From NCBI GenBank assembly GCA_031401235.1, contig JANNRJ010000009.1:1-19735 (forward strand): a DNA stretch of 19,735 nt, written 5' to 3'. The notes below the pieces were generated by a model. It did not search any database, was not told the DNA's origin, and saw only the letters and a list, made by a program, of their open reading frames with translations. This DNA is from UBA3006 sp031401235. GTDB lineage: Bacteria > Actinomycetota > Acidimicrobiia > Acidimicrobiales > Ilumatobacteraceae. Made by a program: the position numbers and the translations under genes. Shown in pieces: positions 1 through 6,960 of this stretch. The number at the start of each line of letters is the position of its first letter. Within the stretch, counting starts at the first letter, position 1.

Positions 1-194
1 GTATCGGCGGTATATCCATGTCCTCGGCGATCAAATGCGACCACGCGATATTCGGATTCGAGTGGCGTGCTTAGGTCATCGAGCAGCAAGTCGCTGTTGG
101 AAAGTCCACCGTGTAGCAAGAGCACTGTCGCCTTGCCGCTACCACGTTTCTCAATCCAAGTTGAAAGCCCGTTGATGTAAATTTGTTCGCCCAT
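1..194 (-). CDS. Alpha/beta hydrolase, N-terminal part (cut by window edge)
   Basis: This reading frame starts at the ATG at 194 on the minus strand and runs off the left edge, so only about 64 residues are visible. The protein begins MGEQIYINGLSTWIEKRGSG, then a hydrophobic strand leads into LLLHGGLSN. That is the HG oxyanion-hole turn of alpha/beta hydrolases. It continues to VVAFDRRGHGYT, the DxRGHG(x)S/T segment typical of this superfamily after strand 4. The catalytic Ser, Asp and His would lie outside the window, so the substrate cannot be given. A GGAG Shine-Dalgarno sequence sits 6 bases before the ATG (plus-strand 201-204) and supports this start. It is divergent from the kinase gene at 297, with 102 bp between them. 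Confidence 0.85.
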   Translation of the reverse strand, partial: MGEQIYINGLSTWIEKRGSGKATVLLLHGGLSNSDLLLDDLSTPLESEYRVVAFDRRGHGYTAD

Positions 195-278
195 GACGCA
201 CTCCAATCACTTATCGACGGAACACTACTGCCAATTGCGCCACGCCCGAGCGGCCATAATTCGTCGCGACACTGTCCG

Positions 279-287
279 TGCTAAAGT
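279..287 (+). promoter_or_regulatory. Extended -10 promoter element before the kinase gene
   Basis: TGC-TAAAGT at 279-287 matches an extended -10 (TGn followed by TAnnnT). It ends 9 bases before the ATG at 297, so transcription would begin almost at the start codon. No Shine-Dalgarno sequence is visible before 297. No good -35 lies 17 bases upstream. The call rests on motif and position only. Confidence 0.4.
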
Positions 288-296
288 TTCGCCGCA

Positions 297-3200
297 ATGC
301 CGAGCGTTCGTATCCAGCGCCAAATCGAGCGCCTTCTCGATGAAGCCGAGGCTGCGGTTGTCGAACGAAATTGGCATCTCGTCCGTGAACGTGTCGCCCA
401 TGTTTTAGAGCTTGACCCGGAAAATTTGGATGCACAGGCATTTGCCGCCGCAGCCGATCGTGGACTTAGTACGGAAAGTGGCTCGCCAGAGGTCGCACCG
501 GCAACAGCGTCAAGGTCAGTCGTTCCAACCTCGTTTGGCGGTGGGCGATACGTGGTCAAACGATTCCTTGGCGAAGGTGGCAAGAAAAAGGTGTATCTCG
601 CCCACGACACGAAACTGGATCGCGATATCGCCTTTGCCTTGATTAAGACTGAAGGGCTTGATGCCGCCGGTCGTACCCGTATCACTCATGAGGCGATGTC
701 AATGGGACGACTCGGTGGACACCCGCACATTGTCACGGTTTTGGATATTGGCGACGAAGGGGATCAGCCGTATCTTGTTGCCGAATTGATGGGCGGCGGC
801 GACGTCGAGGCATTGATTGAAAACGCCGAATCACATCGGCTATCACTTGAGCGCACGTTACGAATTGCCGATGAAGTGTGTCGAGCACTGGAACATGCCC
901 ACTCCAACAACATTGTTCATCGCGATCTGAAGCCCGGAAATGTTTGGCTGACAAACGACGGCACAGTCAAACTTGGTGACTTCGGTCTGGCGATTGCTCT
1001 CGATCGTTCACGAATGACATTGGCGGGAACCATGGTCGGCACGGTTGCCTATATGCCACCCGAGCAGGCAATGGGCGGGAATCCGGATTCACGCGCCGAC
1101 TTGTATTCCCTCGGGGCGATGTTGTACGAAATGATGACGGGTCGGCCACCTTTCTTGGGCGACGACACCGTGTCGGTGATTGGTCAACATCTGAACACTC
1201 CACCGATTGCGCCAACATGGCACAATCCGGAATGTCCGGCGGCGATGGAGTCATTAATTTTGCAATTGTTGGCCAAGTCGCCAACTGATCGACCGGCTAG
1301 TGCCACCGATGTTCGCGAGCGCTTGCGTTTGATCGCCGAGGCACCCATCGAGATACGCACTGATGTACCAGTTGTGGCACATGGCAATCTCGGTCGGCTG
1401 GCGTGGGGTCGATTCGTTGGGCGGGCAGATGAACTGGGCACTTTGAAGACGGCCTTGGATGCCGCCCTCGGTGGGCAGGGGTCGTTGGTGATGTTGGTCG
1501 GGGAGCCAGGTATTGGCAAAACTCGACTTGCTCAGGAGGCACTCGTCTATGCCCAGCTTCGGGGAGCCCAAACGTTGTGGGGTCGTTGCTACGAGGCCGA
1601 GTCTGCATTTCCATACATGCCGTTTGTCGAAGCACTGCGTCAATATGTCGCCACTCGTCCAGATGAAGCATTACGTGCCGAACTTGGCAATGGGGCATCC
1701 GACGTTGCCAAATTAGTTTCTGAAGTTCGTCAAAGAGTTCCTGCATCTGCGCTCACCACAGAAATTCCACCAGATCAAGAACGTCAACGTTTGTATGAAA
1801 GCGTTGTCACCTTCTTATTGAACGCCGCTATAGCGAACCCGATCGTGCTCGTGCTCGATGACCTGCACTGGGCCGATGCACCGACGCTCAATCTGCTACG
1901 AAATTTGGCACGAAGTATCAAGGGAAGTCGGCTCCTTGTCATCGGCACCTATCGCGACGTGGATTTGGATCGTCGCCACCCACTTGCCGAGATGCTCGCT
2001 GATTTGCGCCGTGAACGACTCTTTGATCGCGTCCTCTTACGCGGGATGTCACCACTTGAGGTGGGGGCGCTATTGGAAATGGTGGCTCAGCATGAACTGG
2101 ATCAGGGAGGCATCGTCCTGGCATCGGCTTTGCATCGGGCAACCGAAGGTAACCCATTCTTCATCGAAGAAACGGTTCGTCACCTGGTAGAGACGGGCAG
2201 AATTTTTCGCCGTGAGGGACGCTGGGTTTCGAATGCGACGGATGTAAACGACATGGGCATCCCGGAAGGAGTGCGCGAGGTAATCGGGCGAAGACTTTCG
2301 CGGCTCAGTTCGGCCTGCAATGATGCGCTAACAAGTGCGGCCGTGTTGGGTCGAGAATTCGAATTTGCTGTTCTCGGATCAATGACCGGACTTGATGAGG
2401 ACGCGCTGCTCACGGTGATTGAAGAAGCGCTTGAGGCCCAAGCGATCCTGGAAGTGAAAGGTAAGGCAGTTGCCGCCTATGTATTCAGCCACGCCCTTGT
2501 CCGACAAACGTTGTACGAAGAACTGAGTTTGCCGCGTAAACAGCGATTGCATGCCCGAGCCGCCGACGCGATCGAGAAAGTTCATGTTCGTAACTTGCCA
2601 ACTCATGTCGCGATGCTGGCGACGCACTATCGACTCGCGGGGGCGGCCGGCGATCCGGAAAAAGCGGTTGCATACTCCATCCGGGCCGGTGACGCGGCTC
2701 AGGCGGCATTTGCTCACGAAGACGCCGCAAACCACCTTGAAGGCGCACTTGAAGTGATGGAAGACATTGGAATCGATCCAACACGCCGAGCCGAACTGTT
2801 GCGGCGGTTGGGCGATTTGATGTTTGTCAGCGGCGTCGATCTGCCAAAGGGAATTATCTTTGGCGAACGAGCACTGGCGCTGTACGAAGAGGCTGGCGAC
2901 ATCGATCGGTCGGCGCAGATGCATTCTCGTCTTGGTCGCGATCTATCGACGTATCCGCCGACAATGAATATTGATCGAGCACTTGAGCATTTTCGAGCGG
3001 CCGAGGCGGTGCTGGCACCGGGACCAGATCGTGCCTCCGTCGTGGTGATGTATACCGGAATAGCCAATGCCGCCATCTGGGGGCTACGTCTGGACGAGGG
3101 TCTAACGGCGGCGCGTCGCGCTCTAGAAGTTGCGGATCGCCTTAACGATGAACGATTGTGGTGTACGGCGGCGCCGTTGTACGGATGGCATGTTTGGGGA

Positions 3201-4142
3201 AGTGGTCGATTGAAAGAAGGAACTGACCTAATGGAACGGGCTTGGATGGTGGCGGATCGGCTCAATTTGGCCGCCGCCGCATTCTTCGCCGCTTGGGTTG
3301 GAGCCACACCTAGTTGGATCGGTGGCAACCCGAACGACACCATCCGATGGGTCGATCGCGAATTGTCAAAGCCGAGGGTTGCTCAGGCACCAGGACAACG
3401 TCAAATTTTAGCTGGATACCGGGCGCAGGCGCAGTTCGCCCTCGGCAACCGCGAGGATCCCATCGGCCAAGAAAGCGAATTGCGCGACACTCTCGGCTTG
3501 AACATTGAATGGCTCCTACGATTGTCGCGTGGCGACTGGGAACAGGGTGCTGACGCAGCGATCCAAGATTATGAAGCGCAGCAGATTGCCGGGAATCGAT
3601 GGGTTATGTCTATGTCGTCGGCACTTCAAGGTAATTTTCTCCGTTTGCTTGGTCGACCAGAAGCGGAAGACGCATTGCTGCGGGCCATTGAATTGTGCCA
3701 ATTGCAGCATTTACCAATGGAACTTACCCAGCGAGCATTTATTGCGCGATTCTATGGTGAAAGGGGACGAGTGGCTGAGGCGCTACCGCACCTCCAACGT
3801 TGTCATGAAATTTTGGACAACGACGAAGATTGGAGTGCTGCTGCAGGCCTCGTGGCGTTCGCCGATGGCGTTGTCGCGGCGGCCGGGGGCTCATCCACGC
3901 AGGAATTCGATGTTCATTTTGCACAGGCTGTCGATGCCTTTCGACTCTATTGCACGGTGTGGAACGAGGCGGAAGCGTCGCACGAATGGGGGCGAGCACT
4001 CGTCGGATCTGGCGAGAAGGCGCGCGCTATTGCCAAATTCGAGGCGGCACTTGAAATTTACCGCCGCATTGGCGCAGGCGAGCGTTGGATGAACCGAGTG
4101 TTGGCAGACAAAGTGCCTGCCCAGGGGATCTTGAAGGCATAA
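297..4142 (+). CDS. Ser/Thr protein kinase fused to STAND-like ATPase and helical-repeat tail (PknK-like)
   Basis: This is a 1281-residue multidomain signalling protein. Residues 1-60 look like a short helical repeat. A Hanks-type kinase domain covers about 85-343: the ATP-binding Lys is K117 (ALIK), the catalytic loop HRDLKPGN starts at 208, DFG is at 228-230 and MPPE at 253-256. The glycine loop is unusual: it reads GEGGKKKV (92-99), with lysine where the third glycine normally stands. A second nucleotide-binding module follows: FVGRADEL at 373-380, Walker A GEPGIGKT at 402-409 and Walker B LVLDD at 518-522, as in the AAA/STAND ATPases of PknK- and MalT-like regulators. From about 780 to the end the sequence is Ala/Leu/Glu-rich helical repeats of TPR style. 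No membrane segment and no C-terminal DNA-binding HTH is evident, so it is probably a cytosolic signalling scaffold. The substrate is unknown. It does not overlap its neighbours, and the following pair appears to have its own promoter. Confidence 0.9.
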   Translation: MPSVRIQRQIERLLDEAEAAVVERNWHLVRERVAHVLELDPENLDAQAFAAAADRGLSTESGSPEVAPATASRSVVPTSFGGGRYVVKRFLGEGGKKKVYLAHDTKLDRDIAFALIKTEGLDAAGRTRITHEAMSMGRLGGHPHIVTVLDIGDEGDQPYLVAELMGGGDVEALIENAESHRLSLERTLRIADEVCRALEHAHSNNIVHRDLKPGNVWLTNDGTVKLGDFGLAIALDRSRMTLAGTMVGTVAYMPPEQAMGGNPDSRADLYSLGAMLYEMMTGRPPFLGDDTVSVIGQHLNTPPIAPTWHNPECPAAMESLILQLLAKSPTDRPASATDVRERLRLIAEAPIEIRTDVPVVAHGNLGRLAWGRFVGRADELGTLKTALDAALGGQGSLVMLVGEPGIGKTRLAQEALVYAQLRGAQTLWGRCYEAESAFPYMPFVEALRQYVATRPDEALRAELGNGASDVAKLVSEVRQRVPASALTTEIPPDQERQRLYESVVTFLLNAAIANPIVLVLDDLHWADAPTLNLLRNLARSIKGSRLLVIGTYRDVDLDRRHPLAEMLADLRRERLFDRVLLRGMSPLEVGALLEMVAQHELDQGGIVLASALHRATEGNPFFIEETVRHLVETGRIFRREGRWVSNATDVNDMGIPEGVREVIGRRLSRLSSACNDALTSAAVLGREFEFAVLGSMTGLDEDALLTVIEEALEAQAILEVKGKAVAAYVFSHALVRQTLYEELSLPRKQRLHARAADAIEKVHVRNLPTHVAMLATHYRLAGAAGDPEKAVAYSIRAGDAAQAAFAHEDAANHLEGALEVMEDIGIDPTRRAELLRRLGDLMFVSGVDLPKGIIFGERALALYEEAGDIDRSAQMHSRLGRDLSTYPPTMNIDRALEHFRAAEAVLAPGPDRASVVVMYTGIANAAIWGLRLDEGLTAARRALEVADRLNDERLWCTAAPLYGWHVWGSGRLKEGTDLMERAWMVADRLNLAAAAFFAAWVGATPSWIGGNPNDTIRWVDRELSKPRVAQAPGQRQILAGYRAQAQFALGNREDPIGQESELRDTLGLNIEWLLRLSRGDWEQGADAAIQDYEAQQIAGNRWVMSMSSALQGNFLRLLGRPEAEDALLRAIELCQLQHLPMELTQRAFIARFYGERGRVAEALPHLQRCHEILDNDEDWSAAAGLVAFADGVVAAAGGSSTQEFDVHFAQAVDAFRLYCTVWNEAEASHEWGRALVGSGEKARAIAKFEAALEIYRRIGAGERWMNRVLADKVPAQGILKA

Positions 4143-4149
4143 CTTTAGG

Positions 4150-4178
4150 TTGACTTAAATTCTCGTCGGACTTAAAAT
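4150..4178 (+). promoter_or_regulatory. Sigma70-type promoter for the DUF2182-DUF1326 pair
   Basis: TTGACT (4150-4155) and TAAAAT (4173-4178) are separated by exactly 17 bases, which is close to the housekeeping consensus. Transcription would start near 4185, about a dozen bases before the ATG at 4197. The octamer GACTTAAA occurs twice, at 4152-4159 and 4169-4176, on the same helix face within tolerance (17-bp step). The copies overlap the -35 and -10 elements, so they may double as an operator. Confidence 0.6.
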
Positions 4179-4196
4179 CTGCGACGGGGGCATCAG

Positions 4197-4979
4197 ATGG
4201 TTTCGCAATCGTCATCGCCGGAAATTCGGATAGTCGATCAATCCAGTTCGCGGTACATGATTCCTGCCGTGTTGATATCCGTCGCGGCGCTGGGTTGGTG
4301 GTGGAGTCTGCGCATGGCCGGGGAGATGCGGACCGATGGCATGAATGGCATGTCGATGTCGGTGGAAACGATGAGCGCTGCCGGATTTCTGCTGGCGTGG
4401 CTGGCAATGATGATCGCGATGATGTTGCCAGCGATGACTCCGGTGGTGAAACTCTACGCTCTTGCTTCGAGACAGCGACGGGTTGCACCGCTGTCGTTCT
4501 TTGTTAGCGGGTATCTAGTGGTGTGGCTCATTCTTGGAGTTCCCGCTTATTTCGCATGGCGTTGGCTGAATGTGCCGATGGCGGATGGCGCCGATTGGGT
4601 GGCGCGTCTTGCGGGGGGTGCGTTCGTGGCCGCCGGAATTTGGCAACTCACTCCGTTGAAGGAGCTGTGCCTGAAAAATTGCCGCTCACCGATGTCGTTT
4701 TTTCTTCGTTATGGCGGCCGTATTCAACAACCACTAGGTGCGTCTCGGATGGGCGCCACCCACGGACTTTTTTGCGTCGGTTGCTGCTGGGCGATGTTCG
4801 TAGTCTTAATTGCGGTCGGGACGATGAATATCGGATGGATGTTGATCCTCACCGCGCTCATTGTCACGGAAAAGACATTCCGCCACGGTGAGAGAGTTGC
4901 AACACTCGCCGCAATCGCGTTCCTAATCCTGGGTGCCCTCCTGCTGGTGTCGCCTGGAACAATCACCATCATCACTTAA
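4197..4979 (+). CDS. DUF2182 family integral membrane protein (predicted metal binding)
   Basis: This 260-residue protein has about six to seven hydrophobic helices and the hallmarks of the DUF2182 / COG5486 family: LAMMIAMMLPAMTP (69-82), ELCLKNCR (156-163) and GLFCVGCCWAMF (190-201). The candidate metal ligands are C158, C162, C193, C196, C197 and H189. A methionine-rich loop between the first two helices (M40, M44, M49, M52, M54, M59) resembles Met-rich copper-binding segments. The family is annotated as predicted metal-binding membrane proteins but has no established function that I know of. It has its own promoter 20 bases upstream. The DUF1326 gene follows 40 bases downstream, a pairing seen in other bacteria, so the two probably act together at the membrane. 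A role in copper or other soft-metal handling is inference. Confidence 0.85.
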   Translation: MVSQSSSPEIRIVDQSSSRYMIPAVLISVAALGWWWSLRMAGEMRTDGMNGMSMSVETMSAAGFLLAWLAMMIAMMLPAMTPVVKLYALASRQRRVAPLSFFVSGYLVVWLILGVPAYFAWRWLNVPMADGADWVARLAGGAFVAAGIWQLTPLKELCLKNCRSPMSFFLRYGGRIQQPLGASRMGATHGLFCVGCCWAMFVVLIAVGTMNIGWMLILTALIVTEKTFRHGERVATLAAIAFLILGALLLVSPGTITIIT

Positions 4980-5005
4980 TTTCAGAAACATAATCAAAAA
5001 CAACC

Positions 5006-5012
5006 AAAGGAG
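5006..5012 (+). promoter_or_regulatory. Strong Shine-Dalgarno site of the DUF1326 gene
   Basis: AAAGGAG lies 7 bases before the ATG at 5020. It is among the best ribosome binding sites in the window and suggests the second gene of the pair is translated strongly and independently of the first. Confidence 0.8.
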
Positions 5013-5019
5013 ATAACCA

Positions 5020-5649
5020 ATGACTGTTACCGAAACCGCAACCGCTTGGCGACTTAAAGGAAAAGGATACGAATTCTGCAATTGTCAAGCCGGATGCACC
5101 TGTAATTTTTCCGGATTCCCAACATCACCAGACGGCAGTTGCAAAGCCGCGGTGGCCAACAAAATAATCGAAGGTCATTGCGGCGATGTTGACCTCAGTG
5201 GCATTGACGCAGTCGCGATTATTAACTGGCCCAAGGCGATTCACGATGGAAATGGAAAAGCAATTTTTGTCGTGCCGCCCAGGGTCACCGACGACCAACT
5301 GGGCTGTTTGGCCCAGATCTTCACTGGACAACTCGGGGGACTTCCTTGGTCGATCCTCGGCACAACTTTCGAGGTGGCCGGAGTGGTACGCGCGGAAGTG
5401 AACATCAAAGACGATGGGATCTACAGCGGGTTTGACATCCCGGGTGTCGGTAGCGCCAAAGGCGACAGCTTGAAGAACCCTGTTACTGGCGAGGAGCACC
5501 TCGTTGCAATCGATCTCAATACTGGTTTCATCTGGAAACGAGGCGAATGTGGTCAAGGAAGTTTCGACGTAGAGGCCGAAGGCATCCACCTAAAGTTCGA
5601 GAACAGCAACTGGATCTTCTACGAATTTGACTGGAACAATCAAAGCTGA
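5020..5649 (+). CDS. DUF1326 family cysteine-rich protein
   Basis: This 209-residue soluble protein has no signal peptide or membrane helix. The N-terminus carries the DUF1326 signature: an aromatic residue before CNCxxxCxC (C20, C22, C26, C28), then a Gly/Pro turn, C41, and IIEGHCGDVDLSG with C54. Further cysteines follow at about 95 and 177. The clustered C-x-C-x3-C-x-C looks like a metal- or redox-binding site, but the family is uncharacterised and no activity can be assigned. The C-terminal half is beta-rich. It is transcribed with the DUF2182 membrane protein upstream. A plausible reading is a cytosolic partner that delivers to or receives a metal or thiol ligand from that membrane protein. 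A weak hairpin follows the stop codon. Confidence 0.88.
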   Translation: MTVTETATAWRLKGKGYEFCNCQAGCTCNFSGFPTSPDGSCKAAVANKIIEGHCGDVDLSGIDAVAIINWPKAIHDGNGKAIFVVPPRVTDDQLGCLAQIFTGQLGGLPWSILGTTFEVAGVVRAEVNIKDDGIYSGFDIPGVGSAKGDSLKNPVTGEEHLVAIDLNTGFIWKRGECGQGSFDVEAEGIHLKFENSNWIFYEFDWNNQS

Positions 5650-5660
5650 ATTCCGAATTC

Positions 5661-5688
5661 TCCCGGTATAAAGCGGCAATTATCGGGA
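5661..5688 (+). terminator. Hairpin after the DUF2182-DUF1326 pair, possible terminator
   Basis: TCCCG and ATAA (5661-5671, with a two-base bulge GT) pair with TTATCGGGA (5680-5688) around an 8-base loop, starting 12 bases after the stop codon. There is no T-run after it, so it is not a classical intrinsic terminator. It could act as an RNA 3' end or with Rho. The rest of the 188-bp gap 5650-5837 between these convergent genes shows nothing else convincing. Confidence 0.35.
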
Positions 5689-5837
5689 TATCTAGGCACG
5701 GAATCGTGATCAATTTAAGGACGCCGATAGGGGACAAATTCTTACGGCCCTTGTATTTCTGGTTGTACAAAAAGTTCCAAGGCGAGTTTATTCAAATTGT
5801 TGAAGGCGAGGGCAATTGCCATCGCCATCGACGAACT

Positions 5838-6818
5838 CTAATTTGTTGAAGAGCTATTGCTTCGAATACTCGCCGCTACGGCTTGTCCCAATTTTTTACC
5901 AAAGAAGGCAAGGATTAGTGCAACGATTGCGAATGAAAATGCGATCGTCTTCTGCCCGGCATCGTCTGGGAGAATCGTAGAGATCATAGTAATGAACCCA
6001 ATGGCAAGGAAAAATGTGGCTATCCATGTCGTTGCTCTTCGATTGAATACCGCCCCTAAGGCGACCACTGCCAGACTGAGAACCAAGACCAAAATTGACG
6101 ACCAGAAGTCTCCAAGGTCTTCTCTACTTAGATATCCGAAGGTTCCAAAGATCAAGGCATATACACCAACACCGACAAATGGGGTTGCCAAATTTGGCCA
6201 TGATTTTCGATCAAAATTCCACCCGACAACGAGAAGGCCGATCCCGATCAACATCGTGATGAATCCTGCATCGCTTGCAATTTCACCAGCGGCACCAAAA
6301 CCCATTCCACTGATTAGATCCTGAACATCTGACTGCACAATTAACAGCACAATTCCAAATACGGACCAAAATACGGCTGCTGCTAACACTGATGGACGAG
6401 CCCTGAAACCAGGCAACGCCCACAAGACCGCCATCGCTACAGCCGCCAGGATGATCGGAAATCCAAATTTAAACTCCCAAAAGTCATTGAATCGCGACCA
6501 CAAGAAAGTGAACGGAACAAGAACTTGCAGCGCCGCAGTAGTCCAAACTATTAAGGTTCGGTTGCTACGTGCGACAAACCATAACGCCGATATTGCGAGC
6601 ACATTGAAAATCAATCCGCCGGCGACATTGGGACCTGAGTCATTGGTAAATAGGTCAAATGCAACCACAACGATTGCAATGCCCATAAGAACTCCGCCAA
6701 CGGCATGCAGCGCACTGCCGACAGTTATTGGTTCTCGACTTGTTCGATTTGCACTTAGCTCGGCCATTAGACCGGTCTTGTGTTTGGTAAACGCCGTGGA
6801 TGTTGCACTTTCGCTCAT
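5838..6818 (-). CDS. Ten-helix integral membrane protein, function unknown
   Basis: I do not recognise this 326-residue protein. After a polar N-terminus of about 30 residues (Ser/Thr/Lys-rich) there are about ten hydrophobic segments in regular succession. The first is AVGGVLMGIAIVVVAFDLF and the last KTIAFSFAIVALILAFFGKK. The protein ends in a short Ser/Asn-rich tail. Charged residues inside helices are few, and no transporter motif or cofactor site stands out. The start ATG at 6818 has a GGGGGG ribosome-binding-like run (6824-6829) 5 bases upstream. It lies alone on the minus strand, convergent to the DUF1326 gene and divergent from the TPR gene. A promoter overlapped by a palindrome lies upstream, so its expression may be controlled by a repressor. 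Confidence 0.85.
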   Translation of the reverse strand: MSESATSTAFTKHKTGLMAELSANRTSREPITVGSALHAVGGVLMGIAIVVVAFDLFTNDSGPNVAGGLIFNVLAISALWFVARSNRTLIVWTTAALQVLVPFTFLWSRFNDFWEFKFGFPIILAAVAMAVLWALPGFRARPSVLAAAVFWSVFGIVLLIVQSDVQDLISGMGFGAAGEIASDAGFITMLIGIGLLVVGWNFDRKSWPNLATPFVGVGVYALIFGTFGYLSREDLGDFWSSILVLVLSLAVVALGAVFNRRATTWIATFFLAIGFITMISTILPDDAGQKTIAFSFAIVALILAFFGKKLGQAVAASIRSNSSSTN

Positions 6819-6843
6819 GAAAACCCCCCGTTTTCAAAAACAG

Positions 6844-6860
6844 TATCAGGTTCTCTGATA
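6844..6860. promoter_or_regulatory. Perfect palindrome overlapping the membrane-protein promoter (operator candidate)
   Basis: TATCAG (6844-6849) and CTGATA (6855-6860) are perfect inverted repeats with a 5-base spacer. The site overlaps the -10 element and predicted start of the minus-strand promoter, the usual place for a repressor dimer. No regulator gene is adjacent. Confidence 0.35.
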
Positions 6861-6888
6861 TATAAATTCCGGGTAATTTCTGACACAA
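6859..6888 (-). promoter_or_regulatory. Promoter for the ten-helix membrane protein
   Basis: On the minus strand TTGTGT (6888-6883) and TATATA (6864-6859) are 18 bases apart. Transcription would start near 6852 and give a leader of about 34 bases containing the G-run at 6829-6824 that sits before the ATG at 6818. Confidence 0.45.
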
Positions 6889-6947
6889 CGATTTTTGCCA
6901 AAGGGCCGCCGTATCTCAACTTGCGCAGTTATGCGCCATAACGCTAT

Positions 6948-6953
6948 TAGAAT
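6948..6953 (+). promoter_or_regulatory. -10 element (TAGAAT) placed for a leaderless TPR-protein mRNA
   Basis: TAGAAT ends 7 bases before the ATG at 6961 and no Shine-Dalgarno sequence is present. This geometry puts the transcription start at or beside the start codon. It is one reason for choosing 6961 over the upstream TTG at 6895 or ATG at 6931. Confidence 0.45.
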
Positions 6954-6960
6954 ACGACAA

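Noticed and set aside
2714..3343. 209-residue minus-strand frame inside the kinase gene
   Set aside because: It lies fully antisense to a gene with clear domain content, and its product is Arg/Ser/Pro-rich, as expected of a shadow frame.
5631..5849. Open plus-strand frame after the DUF1326 gene, possible GTG start at 5706 giving about 47 residues
   Set aside because: There is no ATG and no Shine-Dalgarno sequence, it overlaps the end of the antisense membrane-protein gene, and the sequence matches no family I recognise. Most likely a chance frame.
6895..6960. Upstream TTG (6895) or ATG (6931) as the start of the TPR protein
   Set aside because: Neither has a Shine-Dalgarno sequence, the added residues look non-coding, and a TAGAAT box just before 6961 would lie inside the coding region. 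The choice stays moderately uncertain.
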